Positions 25,354 to 32,645 of a stretch of DNA of 47,117 bases are shown piece after piece (position 1 is the stretch's first letter; every line of letters begins with the position of its first letter). The position numbers were made by a program, and so were the translations under genes. Origin of the DNA: CAZAKZ01 sp964485695 (GTDB taxonomy: Bacteria; Planctomycetota; JAFGQW01); the NCBI GenBank assembly GCA_964485695.1, contig CAZAKZ010000026.1, forward strand, positions 1-47,117, read 5' to 3'. The notes beneath the pieces were generated by a model that had not been told where the DNA came from, did not search any database, and was given only the letters and a program-made list of their open reading frames with translations.

Positions 25354-26670
25354 ATGACCACGAAACCGAGGTTGCTGAGGGGATTCCGGGATTATCTTCC
25401 CGAGACCATGATCGCCAAGGAGAAGATGCTGCGCCGGGTTGCCCGGACCTTCGAGGCCCACGGATTCGCCCCCCTCCAGACCCCCGCCCTCGAATACCAG
25501 GAGATCCTGCTCGGCAAGTACGGCGACGAGGGCGACAAGCTCCTCTACCGGTTCCGGGATCTCGGGGATCGGGCCGTGGCTTTGCGGTATGACCTTACCG
25601 TGCCGCTGGCGAGGGTGGTCGCCCAGTACGCCGACCTCGAGCAGCCGTTTCGTAGATACCAGATCGGAACGGTATGGCGGGCGGAAAAGCCCGGTCCGGG
25701 ACGGTACCGCGAGTTCATGCAGTGCGATGTGGACATCACAGGAACCCCCTCCATCCTGGCGGATGCAGAGATCCTGGCAGCCGGAGCTGCAGTTTTACTG
25801 GACCTGGGCATAGATACCTTCGTGATCCGCATCAACAACAGGAAGATCCTCAACGCAGCACTCGGGCGAGTGGGCATCTCGGAAGAGGCCCGGGCGAAAG
25901 ACGTGCTACGGATCGTGGACAAGCTTCCCAAGGTGGGGGAGGGCGCCGTGCGGAACGAGCTCTTCGAGGTTGCAGGCCTCGATGAACGAACCCTCGACGG
26001 CCTCTTCGAGTTTTTGAACCTCGGTGCGAGCGGAGGTACCGAGGAGGTCCTCGGGCGCCTGCCGGCACTCATGACCGGGAGCGAGGAAGGCACCGCGGGT
26101 CTCCGGGAGCTCGAAAGCCTGCTCGATTGTGTTCGATCCATGGGCCTTGCAGACCGGGTGGAGGTGGATCTCAGCATCGCCCGGGGCCTGGACTACTACA
26201 CGGGCACCATCTACGAGACATTCTTGCGCGACAGGGAGTCGACCGGCAGCATCATGAGCGGCGGGCGGTATGACACCCTCATCGGTGTATTTCGCAAGCA
26301 GCCCATTCCTGCCGTGGGCATCAGCCTGGGTATCGATCGCCTCTTCAACACCCTCCTCGACCTCGGTCTAGTCCGGACCACCCGGGCCACGGCCAGGGTG
26401 CTGGTGGCGGTGTTCGACGAGGATACGGCGCCTGAGGCTGCACGGGTGGCGAGCGAGCTCCGGGCCTCCGGCGTGGCCACGGAGCTCTATCCGGCTCCGG
26501 ACAAGCTCAAGAAACAGTTCCGCTATGCGGATCGGAAGGGCATTCCCGTCGTGGTGCTGGTCGGCCCGGATGAGCTCGCCTCCGGCACCGCCAAGGTGAA
26601 GAACCTGGAAGAGAGGGAGGAAGAAGCGGTCCAGCGAGTCGATCTGTCGGGACACATAAAAAACTTGTGA
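25354..26670 (+). CDS. hisS: Histidyl-tRNA synthetase
   Basis: A 438-residue class II synthetase that charges tRNA-His. A GAGGAG site precedes ATG 25354. The N-terminal RGFRDYLPETM segment and motif 1 region are followed by motif 2 around YQIGTVWRAEKPGPGRYREF (about 103-121). The histidine-specific signature appears as LDYYTGTIYET (about 279-289), and motif 3 as SIGIDRL-like SLGIDRL. The C-terminal anticodon-binding domain begins near RVLVAVFDEDTAPEAARVA. Length and motif order are those of a complete enzyme. The next gene starts 33 bp after, or overlapping, its stop and is probably co-transcribed. Confidence 0.97.
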   Translation: MTTKPRLLRGFRDYLPETMIAKEKMLRRVARTFEAHGFAPLQTPALEYQEILLGKYGDEGDKLLYRFRDLGDRAVALRYDLTVPLARVVAQYADLEQPFRRYQIGTVWRAEKPGPGRYREFMQCDVDITGTPSILADAEILAAGAAVLLDLGIDTFVIRINNRKILNAALGRVGISEEARAKDVLRIVDKLPKVGEGAVRNELFEVAGLDERTLDGLFEFLNLGASGGTEEVLGRLPALMTGSEEGTAGLRELESLLDCVRSMGLADRVEVDLSIARGLDYYTGTIYETFLRDRESTGSIMSGGRYDTLIGVFRKQPIPAVGISLGIDRLFNTLLDLGLVRTTRATARVLVAVFDEDTAPEAARVASELRASGVATELYPAPDKLKKQFRYADRKGIPVVVLVGPDELASGTAKVKNLEEREEEAVQRVDLSGHIKNL

Positions 26671-26702
26671 CGTGTGGTCCCCAGGCTGCGAAGGACATCG
26701 AT

Positions 26703-27944
26703 ATGGACCGGAAAGATTCCGGGAATTCCGGTCGGCGGCGACAAGCCGCACGGCGAAGGAAATCCCACGGCCGCAAGCGCCGAGGGGGGGGACTGCGTCA
26801 GGGATCCGGGAGGTCCCCCCTCGCAGAGGCGCGAGAAATCCTCGAGCGTCTCGATGCTCTGGCGGGGGATCTCCTCCGTCGGGAGCTCATGGGCCAGGCG
26901 CCCACCCGATCCGTGGGGTCGTTGCCCATCGACTTGACCCTGCTGCCCGACGGGGACGGAGACGGCGATGCCCGGGCCCGGGCCCTGGTGGGCCTGCTGA
27001 AGAAGCGGGTCCAGGAAGTGGGAGACGGGGTGGCCGCGCTCCGTCCCGGAAGGATCTACTGCTACTGGTGCAGAAGCAATACCTGCCTTCACGGCGTGCC
27101 GGAGGGGCCCCGAGACGTCTTCATCGGCTTTGATCCAACCGGGCGCCCCCGGTTCACCGACTTCGGTGACCTGGCTCTGGCTCGTGGGGATCCGCGTCTG
27201 GAGGGCATTTACCGCGATCCGCCCGAGCCCATGGCCATTTACGACAGCGGCACGGCACTCCGGGCCGATCAGCTCCAGGTCTTCGGCGGACGTTCCGGGG
27301 TTTTCAATATCCTGGGACAGGTGGCGCTGGGCTACTTGCCCTTCGCGGCCGGCCGGGGAAAACCTAGAAAAGTGTTCTCCCTCACCCTCCAGGCCATCGA
27401 GGCCCGACGCAGGGACGGTGGAATCCTGCTGGAACTGAACGTGCTGGGCCGGACACCCGAAGGCACCCTCCAGCATTGGATCGACGAGGCATTCGACGGG
27501 GCCGTTCATCGGGCCGTCCGCATCGCCCGCCGCCGCATCCGGGACGTGGGCAGGCGAATCCGGGATCGGCGGGATAGGAGAGACCTGGAGGCGAGGGTGG
27601 AGCCGCACCTGAACGAGCTGGCCCGGACCTTGGAGCGATTCTATCGTCAGGTCGGCCGGCGCACCGTTCATGTCCAGGACCGTCGCCGCCAGGGGGACCG
27701 GCCCACGCGGAAGGCCCTGGAGGACGCCAGGGCAGTCCAGGCCGGGGCCCTCTTCTGGGACGCCTTGCACGGCACCTACGTCGTCCTCGGTCCCCGGGGC
27801 CGCACCCACGTGTTCAGCCCCGAGGGGCTTCACATCACCAGCATGATGTATTCCAGAGATTCCGTGGACCGGAAGCGGAAACGGAAGCTGTGGCGCGAGC
27901 TGGACCACGAGGAGACGGCCTCCTTCCGGGGGATCGTCCAGTAA
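26703..27944 (+). CDS. Uncharacterised protein with basic N-terminus and Cys/His cluster
   Basis: A 413-residue protein. I start at ATG 26703, behind GAAGGA, rather than GTG 26667 inside the end of hisS. The first 35 residues are strongly basic (RRRQAARRRKSHGRKRR). At 120-130 the protein has Cys-x2-Cys-x4-Cys-x-His (Cys120, 123, 128, His130), which resembles a zinc knuckle and distantly a SWIM finger. A long charged helical region (about 285-345) contains many Arg pairs and is probably coiled-coil. The C-terminus has GTYVVLGPRGRTHVFSPEG. A nucleic-acid-binding role is suggested by charge and putative zinc ligands only. Position behind hisS hints at a link to translation, but this is weak. I do not recognise a named family. 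Confidence 0.85.
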   Translation: MDRKDSGNSGRRRQAARRRKSHGRKRRGGGLRQGSGRSPLAEAREILERLDALAGDLLRRELMGQAPTRSVGSLPIDLTLLPDGDGDGDARARALVGLLKKRVQEVGDGVAALRPGRIYCYWCRSNTCLHGVPEGPRDVFIGFDPTGRPRFTDFGDLALARGDPRLEGIYRDPPEPMAIYDSGTALRADQLQVFGGRSGVFNILGQVALGYLPFAAGRGKPRKVFSLTLQAIEARRRDGGILLELNVLGRTPEGTLQHWIDEAFDGAVHRAVRIARRRIRDVGRRIRDRRDRRDLEARVEPHLNELARTLERFYRQVGRRTVHVQDRRRQGDRPTRKALEDARAVQAGALFWDALHGTYVVLGPRGRTHVFSPEGLHITSMMYSRDSVDRKRKRKLWRELDHEETASFRGIVQ

Positions 27945-27958
27945 CGCTCCCCCTTTTG

Positions 27959-27979
27959 CGCGGGCCCTTACTTCCCGCG
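27959..27979. terminator. Hairpin between convergent genes
   Basis: CGCGGG (27959-27964) and CCCGCG (27974-27979) form a perfect 6-bp stem with a 9-nt loop, overlapping the stop codon of the SPFH gene. Neither strand has a T-run directly after it, so it is at best a weak bidirectional terminator. Confidence 0.3.
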
Positions 27980-29038
27980 AGACCTCTTGGGATTCTTGGC
28001 CGTCGTATCCTGTCCTTCGGGATCCAGGCCGAACATGCGTAACAGCTGGTTCACGTCGAAGGGATTCACCTGGTTGGTGTTGATCTCGATGTCACCGAAC
28101 TCGATGCTGTCGACCATCTGCCGGGTGATGTAGGCCTGGCCGCCCATCCCCTGGTAGGCCTCGTTCACGGCCACCTCGTAGCTCCGGTCCCCTTCCTTTT
28201 TCTTGGCGTAGGCTTCGCCCTGGGCACGGAAGATGAGCTGTTTGGCCTTGTTCTCCGACTCGACGATGCGTTTTCTGGCCTGACCCTTTGCCGTGATGAT
28301 GGCCGTGTTCTTTTCCCGGGTGGCGCGGGCAACCTCGGCCTCCTGTCCCTTCACGGCATTTTCCTGGGCCGCCTTCTGGTTGGTGAACTCCTGGGCCGTG
28401 GCTTTCTTCTCCTTCACCAGCTTCTCGTACTCGGGAATGAAGAGGAAATTGGTGGTATTGACCAGGGTGACCTGGATGCCGAAGGGCTCGAGGGAATCGT
28501 TCAGGGTCTTCTGGACCTTGACGTTCTGGGTGGTGCGGGTGGCGGGATTGGAAACCTCCTCCAGGGTCAGGATACCGTACATCTCCCGGATCAGGGACCG
28601 CGTGTAGCTCCGGATCATCTTGAACTCGAAAGCGTCTCCCAGTCCAATGTGCTTGATGATGGAAGCGGCCTCGGTGGGGATGACCTTGAAGTTCACCTCC
28701 ACGTCGACCTCGACGTTGGAACCGTCCGCCACCTTGATCTTGACGGCGCCGACCCGGTCCCGGCTTCGACTCCGGGTAGTGGAGCTGGACCAGTCGACTC
28801 TCTTTGTCCGCGAATCTTTCGGACTGCCGCCCATGGTGAAGACCTTGACCTTGCGGTCCAGCTTGTAGACGTCCGTGAGGCCGAGTGGGAGATGGATGAT
28901 GATGCCGCTCTCGGTACGCACGTCCTCGGCTCCGGTGATGTTGTTCTTGATGACCGCCACCTCGCCCGGCTCCAGGTAGGTGTACGCGTTCAGACCGAGC
29001 AGGATCAGAAGGACCACCGCCACGATGGGAGTGATCAT
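27968..29038 (-). CDS. SPFH (band 7/prohibitin-like) membrane protein
   Basis: A 356-residue protein from ATG 29038. One transmembrane helix (about 3-24, IVAVVLLILLGLNAY) is followed by YLEPGEVAVIKNNITG, the opening of an SPFH/band 7 domain (about 25-210). A long Ala/Glu/Lys coiled-coil comes next (EYEKLVKEKKATAQEFTNQK to AQGEAYAKKKEGD), then an oligomerisation tail. Such proteins build large membrane-attached rings or cages that organise lipid domains or hold proteases, like HflK/HflC, prohibitin or flotillin. No FtsH is nearby. ATG 29038 has no good ribosome site. The frame just upstream (29106-29035) has one, encodes a plausible cytosolic N-terminus and overlaps this start by ATGA, so the true N-terminus may be longer. 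The zinc-ribbon gene upstream on the same strand is probably in the same transcript. Confidence 0.88.
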   Translation of the reverse strand: MITPIVAVVLLILLGLNAYTYLEPGEVAVIKNNITGAEDVRTESGIIIHLPLGLTDVYKLDRKVKVFTMGGSPKDSRTKRVDWSSSTTRSRSRDRVGAVKIKVADGSNVEVDVEVNFKVIPTEAASIIKHIGLGDAFEFKMIRSYTRSLIREMYGILTLEEVSNPATRTTQNVKVQKTLNDSLEPFGIQVTLVNTTNFLFIPEYEKLVKEKKATAQEFTNQKAAQENAVKGQEAEVARATREKNTAIITAKGQARKRIVESENKAKQLIFRAQGEAYAKKKEGDRSYEVAVNEAYQGMGGQAYITRQMVDSIEFGDIEINTNQVNPFDVNQLLRMFGLDPEGQDTTAKNPKRSRGK

Positions 29039-29106
29039 TTTCCAGTTGTTGGGGACCGGAGGTTGGGCATCCCGTCCGGGATCTTGAAATCGAATTTGTC
29101 AGCCAT
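29035..29106 (-). CDS. 23-residue coupled mini-ORF, or the severed N-terminus of the SPFH gene
   Basis: ATG 29106 has a clear AGGAG site 6 nt upstream and reads MADKFDFKIPDGMPNLRSPT plus TGK, then TGA. The stop overlaps the SPFH start codon as ATGA. The peptide looks like the short cytosolic head seen before the membrane helix of SPFH proteins. Adding one A to the AAAA run at the junction would fuse the two frames into one continuous protein. The alternatives are a sequencing or natural frameshift, a programmed -1 slip, or translational coupling. Confidence 0.55.
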   Translation of the reverse strand: MADKFDFKIPDGMPNLRSPTTGK

Positions 29107-29264
29107 GGAGGCTCTCCTGTATGGGTGAGGTACCGGGGCGAGAGATGGCCGCCCGATTCAGCACCCGGAACCGGCACATGGGTCCGGGTTTGCGGGCCAT
29201 ACCATAGCCCAAAGGCACCGGATTCGTCGACAACAGTCCGGATTTCCGAAAAAACTCCGGGTTG

Positions 29265-29537
29265 TCAGGGGATCAGAAACCGCATCAGCGCCAGGAGGAC
29301 AAGGATGAGTCCGAGGCCGAAAAGAACCGCCTTCCAGGAGATCCTGCTGCCTGCCGGGGCTTCCTCGTCGTCGAGAAAGTCGGGAATCTCCACGGATTGA
29401 TAGTCGATTTCCTCTGCGTCCGCCCAGCCCGTGGCCGAGTCGCTGCCGCAGTGCGGGCAGAAGTCCGCCCCCCGGCGAACGATGCCGCCACAGTGGGGAC
29501 ATGCCTCGGTGGGAGAAGAGTGTTTCCTTCTTCGCAT
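29265..29537 (-). CDS. Small zinc-ribbon membrane protein
   Basis: A 90-residue protein. Cys13, Cys16, Cys27 and Cys30 (CPHCGG and CPHCGS) form a double-CxxC zinc ribbon at the N-terminus. An acidic linker follows (about 35-65), and a single transmembrane helix (about 68-88, AVLFGLGLILVLLALMRFLI) anchors the C-terminus. The ribbon therefore faces the cytosol in a tail-anchored arrangement. Function is unknown; these proteins are common adaptors. It lies upstream of the SPFH gene on the same strand, about 160 bp before the mini-ORF, and diverges from the TPR gene at 29621. Confidence 0.85.
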   Translation of the reverse strand: MRRRKHSSPTEACPHCGGIVRRGADFCPHCGSDSATGWADAEEIDYQSVEIPDFLDDEEAPAGSRISWKAVLFGLGLILVLLALMRFLIP

Positions 29538-29620
29538 GGGGGAATAGAATACCGTCGTGGTTCTGGAGCAGCGACCTGCGTCCTTTCAGGGCATACATAT
29601 TCCAGGACAATTCCGGTCGG

Positions 29621-30745
29621 ATGCAAGAGATCTATCAAAAACTACTCGAAGAGGCGGAAGAACAGAACGACGCCCGGGGGGCCTGCCGTATTCTGCTGGA
29701 GATGGGACACCACCTCACCTGCCGCGGGAAATCAGTCGAGGCACACAGGTTCTTTCAGCGCGCCCTGGAAAGGGCTGTGGCACTGGAAGATCCGGCACTG
29801 GAGGAGCGGGCTCTGGAACCTCTGGGCATCGTACTGCTCCACATGGGAGGTGTGGAGGAAGCATGCGGCTGCTTCCAGAGGCTCCTGGACATTGTCCGAA
29901 CAGCCGGAGACCGGAAGAAGGAGGCCAAGATCCTGGGATTTCTCGGCGCCCTGGACGTGAAGCAAAACCGCCTCGGAGAGGCATCGGTCAGGTTGCGCCG
30001 GGCATCCAGGTTTCTCAGGGAAGTGCAGGAACCCTATGCCTACCACACGGTTCTCAAGATCCGTGCCGAGGTGGCCCGGGCCCGGGGTGAGACGGATCAG
30101 GCCAGGCGGCTGCTGGAGGAATGCCTCCGCATGGCCAGGCAGGCGGATCAGGCCCACGAGGTGGAGGAACTGGTGAGCGACCTGGCCGAGGTCTACCTGG
30201 ACCTGGAAGAGCCGGGAAAGGCGCGGTCCTGCCTGGAGGAGGGGCTCGAAATATCCAAAGAACTGGATGACCTCCTCCAGGAAGCCTGCTATCTCCTTCG
30301 GCTGAGCGACCTCGACCAAAAGGCGGGAGAACTCCTGAGAGCCCTGTCCGGAGTGCGAACCGCCCTGGATCGAGTGGAACGCCTGGAGGATCCGGATCTC
30401 GCGAGTCGCGCCACCCTTTTGCTCGGTTTGGTGCTGCAGGACCAGGGGCGGAATCGGGCCGCCCGGACGGCCCTTGCCGAGGCCGTTCAACGGGCTCGGA
30501 GGGCTGGAATCCCGGGGACGGAAGCCGATGCGCTCACGGCCTATGCATGGTTGCTGGTACGGGCCGAGGAGCCCGGCATCCACAACCCTCACCTGGCCAT
30601 CCAGGCAGCCACTCGAGCCCTGGATCTCCAGGTAGAGAAGACGTCCATACCGTTTCTCGTCCTGAGCAAGGCCTACCGATTGCTCGGAGACCGGAACCGG
30701 GGCAGGAAAGTGATCAAAAACGCACAACTTATTGTTAAAAAATAA
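29621..30745 (+). CDS. TPR-only cytosolic protein, first of a pair
   Basis: A 374-residue protein with no signal peptide or membrane helix. I use ATG 29621 (MQEIYQKLLEEAEEQNDARG); the longer frame to 29501 lies antisense to the zinc-ribbon gene and adds unrelated sequence. Nearly the whole length consists of TPR units of about 34-40 residues (for example GACRILLEMGHHLTCRGKSV, EARRLLEECLRMARQADQAH-like repeats, LASRATLLLGLVLQDQG). The ribosome site is weak. Such TPR solenoids act as protein-binding scaffolds, as in signalling or LuxR/MalT-type regulators, but no output domain is attached here. It is followed by a second, longer TPR-only protein with the same repeat style, probably a paralogue. 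Confidence 0.83.
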   Translation: MQEIYQKLLEEAEEQNDARGACRILLEMGHHLTCRGKSVEAHRFFQRALERAVALEDPALEERALEPLGIVLLHMGGVEEACGCFQRLLDIVRTAGDRKKEAKILGFLGALDVKQNRLGEASVRLRRASRFLREVQEPYAYHTVLKIRAEVARARGETDQARRLLEECLRMARQADQAHEVEELVSDLAEVYLDLEEPGKARSCLEEGLEISKELDDLLQEACYLLRLSDLDQKAGELLRALSGVRTALDRVERLEDPDLASRATLLLGLVLQDQGRNRAARTALAEAVQRARRAGIPGTEADALTAYAWLLVRAEEPGIHNPHLAIQAATRALDLQVEKTSIPFLVLSKAYRLLGDRNRGRKVIKNAQLIVKK

Positions 30746-30805
30746 TTTACATCGGTTTTGATTCGCCTCTTTCTGATGGTAGAATGGCGAAATGGTTGGA
30801 TTTTT

Positions 30806-30824
30806 CCACCCGGTCGCCGGGTGG
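30806..30824 (+). other. Perfect 8-bp hairpin after the first TPR gene
   Basis: CCACCCGG (30806-30813) and CCGGGTGG (30817-30824) flank a 3-nt loop. It lies 60 bp after the stop codon of the first TPR gene with no T-run behind it. It could stabilise or end that transcript. Confidence 0.4.
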
Positions 30825-30853
30825 AGACCGGGGGATGAACCCGGGTGTGAAGC

Positions 30854-30881
30854 GAAACAGATGACCCGAAACAACTGACCC
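30854..30881 (+). repeat. Two 14-bp tandem repeats in the leader of the second TPR gene
   Basis: GAAACAGATGACCC (30854-30867) and GAAACAACTGACCC (30868-30881) match at 12 of 14 positions. They lie about 50 bp before the start codon of the gene at 30929. Confidence 0.6.
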
Positions 30882-30910
30882 GGGAAATCCAGGCGAACTT
30901 GCATGCCCCA

Positions 30911-30934
30911 CGATGAATCGATGAACCGATGAAT
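30911..30934 (+). repeat. Three 8-bp repeats creating overlapping start-stop mini-ORFs
   Basis: CGATGAAT, CGATGAAC and CGATGAAT follow each other. The ATGs at 30913 and 30921 each open a Met-Asn-Arg-stop frame whose TGA overlaps the next ATG, and the third ATG (30929) starts the TPR gene. The arrangement would favour stepwise reinitiation or ribosome stalling at the start. Confidence 0.6.
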
Positions 30935-32602
30935 CTCGATGACCACTACCGGGATCTGGACCGCGCCCGGCAGATCCAGGATCGGGAAGGGGAGGCCCAT
31001 GCCCTTCTCAACCTGGGGAAGAAGCTCCAGGAATCCGGAGAACTGGATCGGGCCGGCAGGATGTTTCGAGATGGATTGACCATCAGTGATGAGACCCTGT
31101 TGAGCCCCGAGACCGTGGCCCACCTGCTCCTGTCCCTGGGAGAGGTCCAGCGGGATGCCAGGCGCACGTCCGAGGCTCGAGGTACCTTTTCCAGAGCTCT
31201 CGAGCGCTTCGAGGAGATGGGGGACGAGGCCACAGCTGGATGGGTCCTGGGGGAAATCGGGGCTCTCTACAAGCGAGAGAACAACTACAGTGCGGCCATG
31301 CGGCACCTGAGAGAGGCCCTGCCGAGAAATCGCCGCAGTGGCGAGGCCGCCGAGGTGGCCTGGACCCTGGCCGAGATGGGGGAGATCCTTGCTTCGCGGG
31401 GTGCGCTGGGCGCTGCTCGCCGCCGATTCGAGGAGGCCCTGACCCTGGCCCGGATTGCCGGGGATCAGCGGGAGGAGGCCTGGATCCTGGGTGCTCTGGG
31501 GGATCTTTCCATGCAGGAAGGTCGCCTGTTCGAGGTCGAGTCGAACTACCGCGAGGGCGTGGAGATCTACGTTCGCTGCCGGGACGTCGAGGGCGAGGCG
31601 AGTCTCCGTCTGCGTCTGGCCGATCGTTTACGGGAGATCCACGCCGACGACGAGGCCCATGCCAACTACATGAAGGTCCTGTCGTGCATGCGGGAGGCCG
31701 GCGGAGATCCCCACATTGAATCCAGTGCTTGTGCCGGTCTCGGCATGCTGGCGGCGGCGCAGGGCAAGTATCAAGACGCCCTGGTTCTGTTCCAGAAGCA
31801 GCTCGATCTGGTCCAGCCACTGGAGGATCCCCAGGTCGAGAGTTCCGTATACCTGCAGATGGGGCTTTGCTGCCGGGAAATGGACCAGGTCGCCAGGGCG
31901 TATTCCTTCTTTCGAAAGTCTCTGAAATGTGCCCGCCTCGTCCAGGACACCGGTGCAGAGGCGCGGTGTCTGGGACACGTGGCCGATCTGGATCGCGACC
32001 TGGGGAAACTGACCCGGGCCCACAGGCGATACCAGCAGCTCCTGAATCTCGGACGGAAGCTGGATGAGAGCGAGGTCATCCAATGGGCCTTGAGCGGCCG
32101 CGGGGAGATCCAGGAGGTGGCGGGACGCCTTCAGGAATCCCTCCGTGATTTCAAGGTCCTGCTCCACGAGGCGCGCCTGGAACGTGCTCGATCCATGGAG
32201 GCGTACGCCTTCACCGCCTGCGGCCGGGTGCTCATGCGCCTGGGCCGGTACGGGGATGCCCACGAGCATTTGAACGAGGCGATGAAAATCGCGCGCGATT
32301 GCGGCAATCGAACCGGAGAAGGGGCCGCCCTGGCCTCTCTTGGATTGCTGCGCGCCACCCCCGGGGCGGGCAGCTTGTTCGACCTCGTCAGGGCCGTGGC
32401 ACTGGGCGAGGAAGCGGTTCGGGTCACCGAACGACGGGATCCCGTATGCCTGGAGACCCTGGCCGAACTCTACCGGAAGGTGGGCGAATCAATGGAAGCC
32501 AGGCGGGTGGCCCGGGAAGCCTTGAAGCTGCCGGACATACCTCCGGCCCTGAAAAAGCGCCTGGACCTGCACGTGTCGGATATCCGACCCTCCCTTCAGT
32601 AG
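30929..32602 (+). CDS. TPR-only cytosolic protein, second of a pair
   Basis: A 557-residue protein without signal peptide or membrane helix. About twelve TPR-like units run from near the N-terminus (EAHALLNLGKKLQESGELDR) to about residue 540, many with the Tyr/Leu-Gly-Tyr/Ala pattern and roughly 40-residue spacing seen in MalT/Rapsyn-style solenoids. I see no enzymatic or DNA-binding domain. The start at ATG 30929 sits inside the 8-bp repeat array and has no good ribosome site, so expression may depend on reinitiation. It follows the related gene at 29621 in the same direction, with 183 bp between them, suggesting duplication. It may scaffold an unidentified complex. Confidence 0.85.
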   Translation: MNLDDHYRDLDRARQIQDREGEAHALLNLGKKLQESGELDRAGRMFRDGLTISDETLLSPETVAHLLLSLGEVQRDARRTSEARGTFSRALERFEEMGDEATAGWVLGEIGALYKRENNYSAAMRHLREALPRNRRSGEAAEVAWTLAEMGEILASRGALGAARRRFEEALTLARIAGDQREEAWILGALGDLSMQEGRLFEVESNYREGVEIYVRCRDVEGEASLRLRLADRLREIHADDEAHANYMKVLSCMREAGGDPHIESSACAGLGMLAAAQGKYQDALVLFQKQLDLVQPLEDPQVESSVYLQMGLCCREMDQVARAYSFFRKSLKCARLVQDTGAEARCLGHVADLDRDLGKLTRAHRRYQQLLNLGRKLDESEVIQWALSGRGEIQEVAGRLQESLRDFKVLLHEARLERARSMEAYAFTACGRVLMRLGRYGDAHEHLNEAMKIARDCGNRTGEGAALASLGLLRATPGAGSLFDLVRAVALGEEAVRVTERRDPVCLETLAELYRKVGESMEARRVAREALKLPDIPPALKKRLDLHVSDIRPSLQ

Positions 32603-32604
32603 TT

Positions 32605-32618
32605 CCTGTTGCAACAGG
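32605..32618. terminator. Palindrome between convergent TPR and nuoN genes
   Basis: CCTGTTGCAACAGG is a perfect 14-bp palindrome placed 2 bp after the TPR gene stop and 27 bp after the nuoN stop on the other strand. It could fold as a short stem on both transcripts. No T-run follows on either side. Confidence 0.3.
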
Positions 32619-32645
32619 TACTCAATAGCGTCGGAGCGTCTCCCC

